DNA of 64,000 nucleotides from Amoebidium appalachense (Eukaryota; Ichthyosporea): NCBI GenBank assembly GCA_963693365.1, contig CAVNZM010000008.1, positions 5,146,001 to 5,210,000 of the forward strand, read 5' to 3'. Shown piece by piece: positions 1 to 14,336 of this stretch (position 1 is its first letter; each line of letters starts with the position of its first letter). The notes under the pieces were generated by a model. It saw only the letters and a program-made list of their open reading frames with translations, ran no database searches and was not told where the DNA came from. The position numbers and the translations under genes were made by a program.

Positions 1-2700
1 GAACGCTTTACTTCAAATATGGTGGAGCTCGAGAAAGGGGCAAAGAATCAAAGAATCGTGTGCCATGGATAAGGCGGGCTTGTGGGGAGAGGGCGGTGGT
101 TATGTGGAGGTGAGGGGGGGGGGGGGGGGGGGGGGTAGCGCGGAGCAACTGGGGCTACGGAATGCGATGCAAACAGCTGACAAGCACCCCCGGGAGGAGG
201 GGGTGTTGGGGGGGGGGGGGGGGGGGGGGGGCACCCTACTAGTAGTGTAGGCTTCAGATTGACGGGGGAGATTTAACGTTGGGGAGAGGGATTCCAGGTG
301 AGGAGGGGATGTTGCAGGAAGTGGACCGAGAACTGAGGGGAGCTCGAGGGAGTCACCGGCGTGAGGGGCAGGTGTACATGTGGGTGTGACTGTGTGTGTG
401 GGGGGGGGGGGGGGGGGGGGGGGGAGGCTATAGGACAGAGGCAGGCCTGGGAGTGATTAATGATGTGTGTGCTCTGAGCTTCACCCTGATCATGTCACAC
501 AATGAAACATAAAAGATGGGCATGGTTCGACACTGTCTGATTCAGTCTCGTTACCAACATAACATAACCTTCCCCCCTGCCCCTCTTTTCTCCACCCCCA
601 CACTGGTCACCAAGCCTACGACGTGTACCGAGCCCTTTTTATTTCCGGTTAGCTAACTAGTTCGGAGGAAGGGGCAGAGATTTGAGTGTACTGTTGAATT
701 GTTTAGAGTAAAATGCAGGGCCCCAGGGTCCCAGCCGGGGGGGGGGGGGGGGGCAACGGCGGAGCAACAGGGGGATTTTTTAGCACGGCTTGTCTGCCGA
801 CCTATATTTTTGTCACATTTCACGGCTAGTAGCACGAAGCACAGACTGCATGAGCTATCCTCATGGGTTCAAAAATCAGCAATATTTAATATGAACATTG
901 ATTCCTGCAAAATATGCATGGTATGATACGGTCCGTTGCAACATCATTAGTATTTTTCCATCACGCTCATCCCTGCAAGGGTTAATCATATTTCCTGCGC
1001 CAGATTATTCAGATCTTTCCACAGTAGTTTATTTTGGGTCCCTGCATCATGGCATCCCCTAATCATGAGTCTCACCATCACAAGAAACAACTCCGAGTGT
1101 TAGTCACTAACCCTGGCAATACATGCAGCGGTGCTGCACGGTCTCCGCCCGTCACAGTCGCAGGTATCCATACACCTGTAACCGTTTTGACTCTCCGTCC
1201 CCACATAAGTGTCTGACTTCACGCACGGAAGAGCTTTGAGTCTTTCACCGTGACATTAACTCCCGGTGGAGCACTCTCTCCACCCGTCATGGTCGCAATC
1301 AGTTCTAAACGAGTAGTAGTTACGAGGCCCCTCCGACCCCACATCAGTGTTGGACTTCACGCACGGCCAGGAGCCAGCCGGAGCCTTAGCCTTGTACATT
1401 GGAGCCTCGTCTTCTTGAAGTTGTCGAAATATTTCCTGACGGGCCTCGACGTGCCCAGACGTTGATACTTCTTGTGGCTGCCGTTCGGCCGGTAGGGACG
1501 ATCCTCATCATCATAATCCTTCGCATCCACGTTGTATTCGGGAATAGTCTAAGTTATCTTTTGCGCCATAGTCATATTTGATTCCATGTGTGTTTGCACT
1601 GCCGCCCGCTGCTAGAAGCACGACGAGAGCGAAGGCCAGAGGGATAAGGAAGAGGGACAGAGGTTTGCGTGCGCGTTTGGTGTCCGTGGTGAGGATTACC
1701 TCGGTGTTGTAGACGTGGAGACGGAAGATACGACGGCAGCCTAACTTTGAAACCTGAGAACGAGTAACAAACAGTAAACGAATGGAGGACACAAGCACAG
1801 AGCCACAACGACACTTTGTCGTAGGCAACTGACAAAAAGTCTGGGTTGCTTCGAATTCCAGCGGCAGAGGCTTGTCGGTTCATGTGGCTTGTGTTCGTTC
1901 GTTTGGTGAGATGGGAGGACAATCAGGACCATCACGGCCATGAATTGAATTAGGTACGCATACTATTAGATGTTGTTGTGATCACCCTCTCCTGGTTATG
2001 CAGGCGCATAACGATGCAGGTGCACTATAGGCATACACTACCAAACACAACACATATGGATTCTTAAGGATAAACATGTAAGTGATTAGAAGAACAAAGA
2101 CTCGTATAGTAAAACTTTGGTCGATTTTCACACTGTCCTCGCGTAAGATCTCGCTTATGTCTGCGCGCTGACACAGATCACTTTCTTCAAGGCTTTACGT
2201 GCTCTCAGCCTGATTTGGCTTGTTGCCTCCCTCTCTTTATCCTTCTAACTTTTCCCCTCCGGTTTCTCCGCGCCGTCCCTCTCTTTTTTGCAATGTTCCC
2301 AATCTGCCGTAAGTGGCAGTGGTTGTAGGAGCTGCCCCTGAGTCTCGTCGCGGCCGCGTCAGTGCAGGCGATCATCATCGGATCACACGTCACTAGTTCA
2401 TCACAAAATCGGATTATCCGATTGTTCTGTGTTTTTTGACGTCTTCGTATTTGTATTTCCGAGACAAAATGGGGACAATGATGAAGCCATCAGGCAGTCC
2501 ACTTTCACATATCAAACTTTGAAGTTTTCAACTTATGTAATAGAAGTTTTTGTTTTCAATGGCATAACATGGGCTTATGCATGCATATGGCAGCTGGGTG
2601 ACAAAATTTGTCCCAAATCATTGACCGTACATCTTACAGCAGGACAGATTTAACACTGGAATGCATCCAGGCCGAGACTATCAAAGGCTTTGTACCCGCG
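1..2700. repeat. Degenerate unit 1 of the ~4.4-kb array
   Basis: This stretch follows, in order, the landmarks of the two intact units further right. The G-tract followed by a CTTCAGATTGA-type block (about 230-300) matches 13,084-13,160. The GAGCTCGAGGGAGTCACC block (about 340-355) matches about 9,163-9,180. The block at 660-930 (GGAGCAACAGGGG then TCACATTTCAC) matches 9,430-9,620. A broken copy of the cysteine-rich gene follows. The ACAGATTTAACACTGGAATGC block (about 2,644-2,664) matches about 11,441-11,461. Divergence is much higher than between units 2 and 3, so this is the older copy. It carries pure G tracts (about 112-135, 210-231, 401-424, 738-752). No intact gene was seen apart from the pseudogene listed separately. 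Confidence 0.7.
985..1687 (-). pseudogene. Broken copy of the secreted cysteine-rich protein gene
   Basis: On the minus strand this matches the intact genes at 9,965-10,708 and 14,337-15,068. The signal-peptide segment (KPLSLFLIPLAFALVVLLAA) is preserved, but the start codon is ACG at 1,685-1,687 where the intact copies have ATG. After the signal peptide the reading frame jumps almost directly to the GAKD motif, so most of the prodomain is deleted, and further frameshifts follow. The cysteine-module DNA occurs twice (about 1,130-1,225 and 1,268-1,370), an internal duplication absent from the other copies. Its extreme 3' part (GGTTAAT..TTTCCTGCGCCAGA) resembles the gene at 14,337 more than the one at 9,965. 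Confidence 0.75.
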
Positions 2701-2780
2701 CTGGTGTGTCCGTGTCACTTGCGTACGCGTACGGTGCACGGTGTGTGTAGCCCCCTCCCCTCCCCTCCCTCCCCTCCTCC

Positions 2781-2781
<1 letters not shown>

Positions 2782-2853
<72 letters not shown>

Positions 2854-2887
2854 GCAGCGAGGGGGGGGGGGGGGGGGGGGGGGGGGG
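2782..2887. repeat. Composite C36-A33-spacer-G27 homopolymer tract
   Basis: A run of 36 C (2,782-2,817) passes directly into 33 A (2,818-2,850), then a 10-base spacer CTCGCAGCGA, then 27 G (2,861-2,887). It is the largest compound homopolymer here. Other C-to-A joins occur near 39,955, 40,525 and 46,850. Confidence 0.95.
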
Positions 2888-2939
2888 CTCGGGGGTTGGG
2901 GGTATGACAAGGGGCTGGGCGAGTTTCAAAATGTGCACC

Positions 2940-3059
2940 ATGTCTGTGTGTACGTTCAGCAGTTCGGTGTATTTTGTGTTCGTTTGTCACTGGGTGTGTA
3001 CGTATGTGTTTGTGTGGTGTGTGTGTGTGTGCATGTGTGAGTATCACAATTTGTGTGTA

Positions 3060-3095
<36 letters not shown>

Positions 3096-3710
3096 GCTCC
3101 GTGTCACGGTGCACGGTGTGCGTGCCCTAGTGGTATCCCCCTCCCCCCCCCCTCCCGGGGGGCGGGGTGGGACCCACCTGGCCGAGTGGGGTGGTGGGTT
3201 CCCCCCCCTCCCCCCCTTACCCCCCTGCATGCGCGTGATCATGGTATTAAAGAGTCCCCGAAGTTTTCACCCACCAAAGACGGTATTCTTTTTGGCCACT
3301 GATGCATAGCCCCCTCCTCCCCCCCCCCCCCCCCCCCCCCCCCCCATACACACACACATACACGTGCACAGACACACACACGCACCACACACACGCACGC
3401 GCGCAGTCAACCATACATGCACACACACACACACGTGCACGCGCAGCCGTACACGCACACGCACGCGTGCGCGCGCACACACACACACAGTGTCACACAC
3501 ACACACAAACACACACATACACACACGCGCACGCGGACACACACAGACACGCACACGCGCGCATGACTGCGCGCGTGTCTGTACACGCACACGCACACAC
3601 GCACACGCACACACACGCACACACAATGTCACACACACACACACACACACACACGTGCACGCGCGGCCGTACACGCACACACACGCACTTCCAACGTTAA
3701 CCCGTTCGTG
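2940..3710. repeat. TG/CA microsatellite cluster
   Basis: Interrupted (TG)n at about 2,940-3,095, then a mixed CA, CACG and CGCG tract at about 3,345-3,690. Open frames across it are low-complexity VCVC or HTHT strings and are not genes. C and G homopolymers flank both sides (3,320-3,345 and 3,715-3,776). Confidence 0.95.
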
Positions 3711-3714
3711 CCCT

Positions 3715-3745
<31 letters not shown>

Positions 3746-3943
3746 GGGGGGGGGGGGGGGGGGAGGGGGGGGGGGGTATGACCGTATGGCATAGCCTGAG
3801 TTTCAGGTGATCAAGGAATTCTATTAGCCTCAATCAAAGTTTACGTTTTGGCAGTGTGTGTAAACTGCTGCTGCTGATAGTACTCTTATGTGATCAGGTT
3901 ATCTGATATAGTCACATGATGTCATTCTATGGGGTGGGTGGGT

Positions 3944-3968
3944 CCCCCCCCCCCCCCCCCCCCCCCCG

Positions 3969-4015
<47 letters not shown>
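3944..4015. repeat. Facing C24 and G46 tracts
   Basis: Twenty-four C (3,944-3,967) are followed by GC and then 46 G (3,970-4,015). The two arms are complementary, so either strand could fold back, and the G arm could form quadruplexes. Confidence 0.95.
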
Positions 4016-4018
<3 letters not shown>

Positions 4019-4221
4019 CAACATACCAAAAGATTTACGTGTGCACAACAATGGTCGATGTTCCGGCCTGTTCTTTTTATGCGCTCTAGATCTGCAACAA
4101 GCTGTACCAAGGTTTGTCTCAAGGGCCACAGGGACCTGCAACCTGCAGCTAACTGTGCAGATGTAACGTGCACGAAAAGCGCCAGTAGAACGACCAAGCC
4201 GAACAAAGCATAAAGCACGTC
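4016..4221 (-). other. Possible fragment of a secreted protein
   Basis: In one minus-strand frame from 4,221 the translation begins with a strongly hydrophobic, signal-peptide-like stretch (LYALFGLVVLLALFVHVTSA), then about 45 ordinary residues with four cysteines, before running into the G46/C24 tract. There is no ATG in frame (it opens after TAA with GTG), and no splice acceptor or partner exon was found. It may be an exon cut by homopolymer expansion or a chance open frame. It does not resemble the nearby cysteine-rich family. Confidence 0.2.
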
Positions 4222-4548
4222 TTATAAGCTGCCGTTTTTCAACCACACCCACCGTTAAACTGCTTCCTCTAGCCCCCAGGTGTAAGGCAGTACAAGCAAG
4301 AAGAGACTCCCATGCATGTGTGCTCATGGTGGGCCATTTGGTCCAACAACCTAGCCTTACGGTGGTGAGATTGTCAGAATAAAACAACACTCAGTAAAAT
4401 AGAGATATAAATATTTTTTATGAAGAGTATGGCGCTTCATTTGACTTAGTATATGCTTATGGTTTTTTTTCTCTTTTTTTCTCCTGCTGTTTTGGGACGA
4501 CGTTTTTAGCCGCTCGCGTTTTTCGCTCCCCGAAACGTTATGCTGCTA

Positions 4549-4696
4549 ACACGTACTGACGTGTTGCCGCACGTGCGACGTTATACATCTACTTGTGGCG
4601 GCCCTTTTTGCAAAAATAAAAAATAAAAAATAAAAAAAAGAAAGGGGAGACACCGCCTCAGTATGCCTCAGTATGCCATCATAGGTGGTAGGTTAT
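4549..4696 (-). mobile_element. Dispersed non-autonomous element, diverged copy
   Basis: This is a relative of the 198-bp insertion at 15,910-16,107, in opposite orientation. Both share the end block CTAACACGTACTGACGTGTT, the palindromic core around CCGCACGTGCG, an A-rich stretch, and the block GGGAGACACCGCCTCAGTA. This copy has an A-rich AAATAAAAAATAAAAAAT run and a short local duplication (CTCAGTATGC twice near 4,660-4,675). No coding capacity. Confidence 0.7.
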
Positions 4697-4779
4697 GCTC
4701 ACGGCCATCTACAATGGCCGTGGATATGCTGCAGAAAGTCGGATCAATTAGGATTGCGCAAACAATCGCTGATCTCTAT

Positions 4780-4809
4780 GTACACACACACGCGCGCGTG
4801 CGCACACGT

Positions 4810-4844
<35 letters not shown>

Positions 4845-5000
4845 CACACATACACGTACACACACACACATGTACACACACCGTGACATACGCAGACAAG
4901 CAAATTTGTACACGCCACACACGTGCACACACACCGTACACACAAACCTTGGCACACATGTGCATGCATGGCGCACGTGTGTACACATGCATCGCCGGGC
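4780..5000. repeat. CA-rich microsatellite
   Basis: Interrupted (CA)n with TACACA and GCACAC variants. No gene seen from 4,000 to 5,470 beyond the elements listed. About 5,105-5,170 holds a short dispersed repeat (see findings). Confidence 0.9.
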
Positions 5001-5459
5001 CAGCGGGTAGGCACGAGTCCTCCATTGCAACCCCAAAACTATGTAACAGCCTAAAAGGAATATTTATCCTTTTTTTTTCCAAGTTATCACGTTAAAAATA
5101 TTTTGCCTCCTGAGGGCCTTTCCGGGGCCCCAAGGGAACTACCGTACATGATACCACACAGCACCGACAGTACACTACCCTAATATTAGGATAGGATATT
5201 GATATGCTCAGCTAAGAAATTTTTGAATTGGAAATGGGCCCCGCCCGGGGGGAGGGGGGGAGAAGAGAGGGGGGGGGGATGGCCCAGGACTGAGTATGTG
5301 GTAAATATCGACGTCCCCCAGGCCTGGTGATAACCCGGGCCCTCCTCCCCCCTCCCCCAAGGTAGCCGCAGCGGTCACCGCCGGGTGGGTGGGTCCCTCC
5401 CCCCCCCCCTCCCCCCCACCTGGGTGAGTGAGGCAGTGACTCCCCCCCCTCCCCCCCCC

Positions 5460-6935
<1,476 letters not shown>

Positions 6936-6970
6936 AATCGATGCGTGCACTATGGGGGGGGGGGGGGGGG

Positions 6971-7057
6971 GTACCCACTTGAGTCAATGATGATCTTATC
7001 CTTGGGCACAAACAACTCTTTCCCGTCTCCATACTTCACCTGAAAATATTTGCCACT
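6971..7057 (-). CDS. Orphan exon-like segment, Tudor/SH3-like sequence
   Basis: On the minus strand a T-rich stretch ending TTTTACAG (near 7,058-7,080) looks like a splice acceptor. It is followed by an open segment reading GKYFQVKYGDGKELFVPKDK and then IIIDSS, running into possible GT donors next to a G tract at 6,955-6,971. Complexity and residue mix are protein-like, and the F-V-x-Y-x-D-G pattern recalls small beta-barrel (Tudor or SH3-like) domains. No partner exon, start or stop was found on either side, so it may be a relic of a gene broken by repeat expansion. Function not assigned. Confidence 0.3.
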
Positions 7058-7341
7058 GTAAAATACACATACAAAAAAAAAAAAGGACGGTTCGAAGGAA
7101 ACACTGTACAAGGCCACAATCACACAAACGGAATATATCGTGTTTTTGCAAAAAACTAACACAAGAAAAACAGTATGCAGCACATGCACATAGCGCCCAT
7201 CAACACTTGGAAAGATAGACTTCGCAAAGCGCATTGGGAAAGGGGGGGGGGGGGGATATGCATTATATCCAAATAAATCCTCCAGGGGGGGGGGGGGAGG
7301 GGAGGAAGGGAGGGAAGGGAAGGGGGGGGGGGGGGGGAGGG

Positions 7342-7690
7342 GAGCAGAATTCATCGAAAAGCAGAATTATCCTGCAAAAGCAGAACTAATCTGCAAAAGC
7401 AGAATATTCATAATGTCATGTGAGAGGAAGAATGTGTTTTTTCGCCCAGATTGACTCGAACATAGAGGTCCAACCACATCGGAAGAGTCACGAGTCAACT
7501 TGCTGATTAAGTCTGCTTTGGCCGAAAAATCCTCAGTAGCCGAATAATTCTGCTTATTGCAGAATAATTCTGCCTTTTGGCTGATTAATTCTGTTTTTTT
7601 GCAGGATAATTCTGTTTTTTGCAGAATAATTCTGTTTTTTGCAGAATAATTCTGCTTTTTGGCTGATTAATTCTGCTCGGAGCAAGTTGA
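7342..7690. repeat. Inverted clusters of AATTCTGC-type palindromic repeats
   Basis: Left cluster (7,342-7,410): GCAGAATTATCCTGCAAAA and variants repeated three times. Right cluster (about 7,546-7,676): repeats of GCAGAATAATTCTG with T-rich spacers, interleaved with GGCTGATTAATTCTG. The two clusters are in opposite orientation around about 135 bp of unique DNA, so the region could fold back. No ORF of substance. Confidence 0.7.
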
Positions 7691-8385
7691 CTACGCCGAT
7701 GTATTTGGGCCCTGCATAGAGCCACCTTCCATACATGGTAAATGTCACCGTGTCAAGCACAGGCTTATGATTGGATACCAGTACACCCATCACGTCACTT
7801 TAAACCAACAACCATCATGATGATCATTCAAGCGCGGCTCAGAGGAACAGAGGGCTAAGAGGCCCACTCACGTAGTGCTGAGTGAGAAGCCCGCACAAAA
7901 ACACAAGGATTTCTCAGTCTGTACATACCACAGTGGCTCTGTAGTGTACCACGTATGCCTGTGGCCTGAGTGCGTCCGAAGAAACAGCCGAGGACCTGCG
8001 GCTTCAGAGTTTTCTTTCCAAAGAGAAAACCAATTTGCAAGCCTCCAGCCTCCCCCCCCCCCCCCCCAACCCCCCTGTGCCCTCCCCCCCCCCCCCCCCC
8101 CCACCCCCTGAGCTGCCCCCCTCCCCCTTCCTCCCCCCCCCCCCCTCCCCCCGCCCTGCCCCCCTCCCCCCTGTCCCCCCCCCCCCCCCCCCCACGCACA
8201 ACACACAGTCAACCGATGGTGTGCAGACACGTCAAGTTTAACACCCCACCCACCGATTGGCATGGCATCATCACTCCCACCATGCGCACACAAGCATATA
8301 TACACACGTGCGGGCGGGCGCGCACTCCCACAAAAAATTGTGCGAATACACACACGCACGTGCGTGCGAACACACACGCACATAT

Positions 8386-8467
<82 letters not shown>

Positions 8468-9964
8468 CTGGCAGTGTCGCACAACGCATGCACTGAGCAC
8501 ATTGTTCGTGTAGTCAAGCGGGGGCACATCTCTTGACCAGTGTGGTTGAAATGCGGTGGTAGAGGGAACGGCGGAGGAAAAGTTGGCGTAACGGGGTTGA
8601 CGGGGACTATAAAGCGCGCCAGCGGGGGGGGGGGGGGGGGGGGGAGGGAGGGAGGGAGGGGGGGGGGGGGGGGGGGGGAGGGAGTCAGGCTGTGTAAGGG
8701 GGAAAGGGGGGGAGAGGGGGAGGGGGGGGGGGGGGGGGGGGATTCAGATTGAACGGAGGAAACTAAAAATAAGGGAGAGGGAGTCCAGCCGAGGAGGAGA
8801 GGTTGCGGGGAAAAGAGACACACCGACAATGGTGCTCCCTTGTAGTGGAAACGGCTCGAGGCCATAACCCACAGTTTTCAAGTTCATGTATCATAGACAG
8901 ACGGGCAATCCGTCTTACTACCATGCGTGCGCCCAGTGCACATGTAGTATGTTAACACCGTCCTAGGGCCATGCCCACGTTAGACTCTCCCACCCCTTCT
9001 CCTTGACATTGTCTGATTTGCTACGTGGAAGTGGATATGTATGTCACCAGTAAACTGGATTCTAACAACCCCTACCCGCATTCTTCCGTCCCCCCCCCCC
9101 CAACCCCCTTCTTCTCACCTTCTAAACAAATTAAAGGGAGAGGAAGTGGGCGGACGGAAGAGGAGCTCGAGGGAGTCACCAGCTTTGGGGGGTGGTGGTC
9201 GCCGTGGTGGTGGGGGGAAGGGGGTATCAGTGAGAGAGGAAATGTAGAGACAAAAGCGCTGAGCCTCAGCTGATAGGCCTCTATATAATGGCTCAACACA
9301 GGTGTTAACTGCGCATGGTCCGACGAGCTCTCTCTCTCTTTCACCGTCATTACCTTCCCCCCTCCCTCTCCTTTCTCCATTGCACCCCACCAAGCACACA
9401 ATTTCAACATGTACCGAGCCCTCTTGACTTCCGATCAAATAAAGAGGAAGGAGCAGAATGAGTGTAATAATTGGTAAGAACGAATCTCGCAGCTCAGGGG
9501 TTCCCTGGGGGGGGGGAGGGGGGGGGGGGGGGGGGGAGATGCAGCGGAGCAACAGGGGCATTTCAAGTGTACGAAATTCTGTCACATTTCACCATTAGCA
9601 GCACAAAGCACAGATATTTATCCTCGTTGCTTTTCAGCTATTTATTACGAACATTAATAATCAGCATCTGGTATAATCCGGTCCGTTACAACAACGATAG
9701 TATCATAAGAACCACATGCAGATGTATGTGCGGCTTGATTATGGGGATCATTGCCTATACGGGTTCAATGTGGGGAATACAGCTCAGGTCCCCACCCTTG
9801 CACATACACACACATACAGGCGCGCGCGCGCACACACACACACACGCGCGCGCGCGCACACACACCCACACACCCACACACAATGTTATTGAGTTCAAAA
9901 TGTTCTGTGCATATCCTCAGCTTGCATCCCGATTTCACGGCCTTTCTATGTTTTCCTAAGGATT

Positions 9965-10708
9965 CTAATCGGTGCAACCTTTCCACGAAGTAATCAGAGA
10001 ACCATCATTGTAGTCCACTTTACGACACCAGCGTTTGCCGTTACAATCACAGTCCGTCTCACAAGCGCTAATCATAGATCCTGTGCCAGAACGCTCGGAT
10101 CTTTCCACCGCTGTGTATTTGGGGTCCCTGCAAGACAGCCCAGTTTCGCTATCACGAGCAGCAACTTTGTCACCCGTGCAATATCCAGCCCACGTGCACG
10201 CTCTCCACCCGTCGCAGTCGCATTCAGTTCTACACTGGTAGCCGTTTTGAGGCCCCTCCGTACCTACATAGGTGTCGGACTTCACGCAGGAGCCATCCTT
10301 GTACATTGGAGCGGTTCTCTTGAAGTTGTCGAGATATTTTTTGCCCAACCTCGATGCGCCCAGACGTTCACCACGCTTTTTGTAGCTGCCGCTCGGCCGG
10401 GATCTATACAGGTACGGCCGGTAGGGACTATCCTCCTCGTGGTAATCCTTGGCACCCACTTTGTATTCGGGCCAGTTGTTGTCTTTTGTGTCAAATTCGT
10501 CAAAGTTCCGTTTGGAGGGCCGCGCCAGCTCACCCTCCTCCTCCGGATATCGGTTGTGTGGGTAGTTGGCACGTTTGTGGACACGAGGTAGAGGAGATGT
10601 GATTCCATGTGCGTCTGCGCCGCCGCCCGCTGCTAGAAGCACAACGAGAGCGAAGGCCAGAGGGATAAGGAGGAGGGACAGGGGTTTGTGCGCTCGTTGG
10701 GTGTCCAT
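9965..10708 (-). CDS. Secreted cysteine-rich protein, copy A
   Basis: Intronless, 247 residues, starting at MDTQRAHKP. The frame is open further upstream, but this ATG places a clear signal peptide (LLLIPLAFALVVLLAA) at residues 12-27 and is shared with copy B. A charged prodomain-like region with basic pairs (KR near 43, 66 and 130; KKR near 111) follows, then two related cysteine modules of the pattern C-x-T-[ED]-C-D-C-[DN]-G-x-R-x-C (about residues 160-172 and 217-230). Twelve cysteines lie in the last ~105 residues, which suggests an extracellular disulfide-stabilised protein, perhaps released by proteolysis. I do not recognise the family. Its first ~165 residues match copy B almost perfectly while the rest differs strongly. 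Ligand, toxin-like, adhesive or defence roles are all possible. Confidence 0.8.
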   Translation of the reverse strand: MDTQRAHKPLSLLLIPLAFALVVLLAAGGGADAHGITSPLPRVHKRANYPHNRYPEEEGELARPSKRNFDEFDTKDNNWPEYKVGAKDYHEEDSPYRPYLYRSRPSGSYKKRGERLGASRLGKKYLDNFKRTAPMYKDGSCVKSDTYVGTEGPQNGYQCRTECDCDGWRACTWAGYCTGDKVAARDSETGLSCRDPKYTAVERSERSGTGSMISACETDCDCNGKRWCRKVDYNDGSLITSWKGCTD

Positions 10709-11564
10709 GGTGAGGTACGCAGAGGGAGTGAAGGCACGAGGCGTATAGAACAGTAAGTGAATGGAGGCTACAAGCACAGGGACACCACGAAACTCTGCCG
10801 CTCGAAACACTCCTCTGCCTGTTGTTATCGACAGAGGGTTGTGGGCGTGGCTTCACGATAGCTCGCGCTTGTGTGTGTTTTTCAAAGTTTTTAACGCGAG
10901 GCCTAAGTTATGGTCGGTGTGCAAGCTCACACCGTCCTCTCATAAGATCTTGCTTGTGGCTCACGGCGGCGCGGCGCGGACACTCATTTTCTTTCTTTAC
11001 GTGCTCTTGTGTATGTACTCTGAGGTGATTTCGCTTGCTCTTTCCATCTGTTTATCCCTCCCTCTCTTTCCTCTGGTTTCTGTGTGACCCCGTATTTCTT
11101 TCTGTGCGATGTTCGCTATGATGTACTACTGTAGATCGGGCTCTTTTTAAACTCTGGAATGTCAACGAATGTGACTTGATCCAATCTGGAATCCCTAAAC
11201 TTTATCACAATATCATAGGAATGTGGAACCAAATGACGTAACATCTATCATGATAATTGCTCAGTGTTTTTTGAAGTTCGTATTAGTTCCGAGACACCAG
11301 ACAAGCCTTGAAAAATCATAAAGCCAACAGGTATCCTTTTTGTACTTTTGAAATGGTTTGAATCACTAGTTTTTGTCCTCACAACATGTTCTTTCAACCG
11401 TCGGCTAATCACTGTTTCAAGTGAGTGTATTATACAACAAGACAGATTTAACACTGGAATGCCATCATCATGGCCAGGAGATCGACTATCAATTCGAATA
11501 TTCATCAAATACAATGGATTGTGATGGATACTGGGAGAGCCCGATACCTAGGAAACGTGTGTGT

Positions 11565-11990
<426 letters not shown>

Positions 11991-12126
11991 GTGTGTGTGT
12001 GCCTGTTAACGTTGTGGGTTTGTACGTGTGCGTGTGTGTGCAGCTCGACAGTGTCACTTTTCAAGGGGGAAACAGACTCAGAGAGAAGTCCTCGGAAGGG
12101 GGGTGGGGGGGGGAAGCCTTGGGGGA

Positions 12127-12760
<634 letters not shown>

Positions 12761-12767
12761 CACATAT

Positions 12768-12818
<51 letters not shown>

Positions 12819-13583
12819 CACACACACACACACACAAACCTTGCAGTGTCGCACAAGCATGCACTGAGCACATTGTTCGTGTATTCACGCCTGGGCACAT
12901 CTCTTAACCAGTGTGGTTGAAATGCGGTGGTAAAGAATGGGCGGAGGAAATGTTGGCGTACCGGGGTTGACGGGGACTATAAAGCGCGCCGGGGGGGGGG
13001 GGGGGGGGAGGGGGGGGGGGGGGGGGAGAGTGAGTCAGGCTATGTAAGGGGGGGAAGGGGGGGAGAGGGGAGGGGGGGGGGGGACACCCTATTGGTTTAT
13101 AGTAGCCTGAGGCTTCGGATTGAACGAAGGAAACTAAAAGTAAGGGAGAGGAGTGCAGGCCAGGAGGAGAGGTTGCGGGAAAAAGAGACACACCGACATT
13201 GGCGCTCCCTTGTACGGTTCGGGGCCATAACCCACAGTTTTCAAGTTCATGTATCATAGACAGACGGGCAATCCGTCTTACTACCATGCGTGCTCCCAGT
13301 GCACATGTAGTATGTTAACACCGTCCTAGGGCCATGCCCACGTTAGACTCTCCCACCCCTTCTCCTTGACATTGTCTGATTTGCTACGTGGAAGTGGATA
13401 TGTATGTCACCAGTAAACTGGATTCTAACAACCCCTACCCGCATTCTTCCCGTCCCCCCCCCCCCCCCCCCCCAACCCCCTTCTTCTCACCTTCTAAACA
13501 AAGTAAAGGGAGAGGAAGTGGGCGGACGGAAGAGGAGCTCGAGGGAGTCACCAGCTTTGGGGGGTGGTGGTCACCGTGGTGGT

Positions 13584-13615
<32 letters not shown>

Positions 13616-14212
13616 ATCAGTGAGAGAGGAAATGTAGAGACAAAAGCGCTGAGCCTCAGCTGATAGGCCTCTATATAATGGCTCAACACAGGTGTTAACT
13701 GGGCATGGTCCGACGAGCTCTCTCTCTCTTTCACCGTTATTACCTTCCCCCTCCCTCTCCTTTCTCCATTGCACCCCACCAAGCACACAATTTCAACATG
13801 TACCGAGCCCTCTTGACTTCCGATCAAATAAAGAGGAAGGAGCAGAATGAGTGTAATAATTGGTAAGAACGAATCTTGCAGCTCAGGGGTTCCCTCGGGG
13901 GGGGGGGGGGGGGGGGGAGGGGGGGGGATGCAGCGGAGCAACAGGGGCATTTCAAGTGTACGGGATTCTGTCACATTTCACCATTAGCAGCACAAAGCAC
14001 AGATATTTATCCTCGTTGCTTTTCAGCTATTTATTACGAACATTAATAATCTGCATATGGTATGATCCGGTCCGTTACAACAACGATAGTATTAGAACCA
14101 CATGCATATGTAAGTGCGGCTTAATTATGGGGATCATTGCCTATACGGGTTCAATGTGGGGAATACAGCTCAGGTCCCCACCCTTGCACATACACACACA
14201 TACACGCCCGCG

Positions 14213-14251
<39 letters not shown>

Positions 14252-14336
14252 TGTTATTAAGTTCAAAATGTTCTGTACCGTATATCCTCAGCTTGCATCC
14301 CGATTTCACGTCCTTTCTATGTTTTCCTAAAGGATT

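Noticed and set aside
9025-9273. Open frame conserved between units 2 and 3 (also 13,388-13,663)
   Set aside because: Conservation extends equally across surrounding non-coding DNA, and the frame passes through C and G tracts of different length; conservation reflects the recent duplication.
9280-9295. TATA-like CTATATAATG (repeated near 13,671) as a promoter
   Set aside because: No plus-strand gene follows in either unit; it is simply part of the duplicated DNA.
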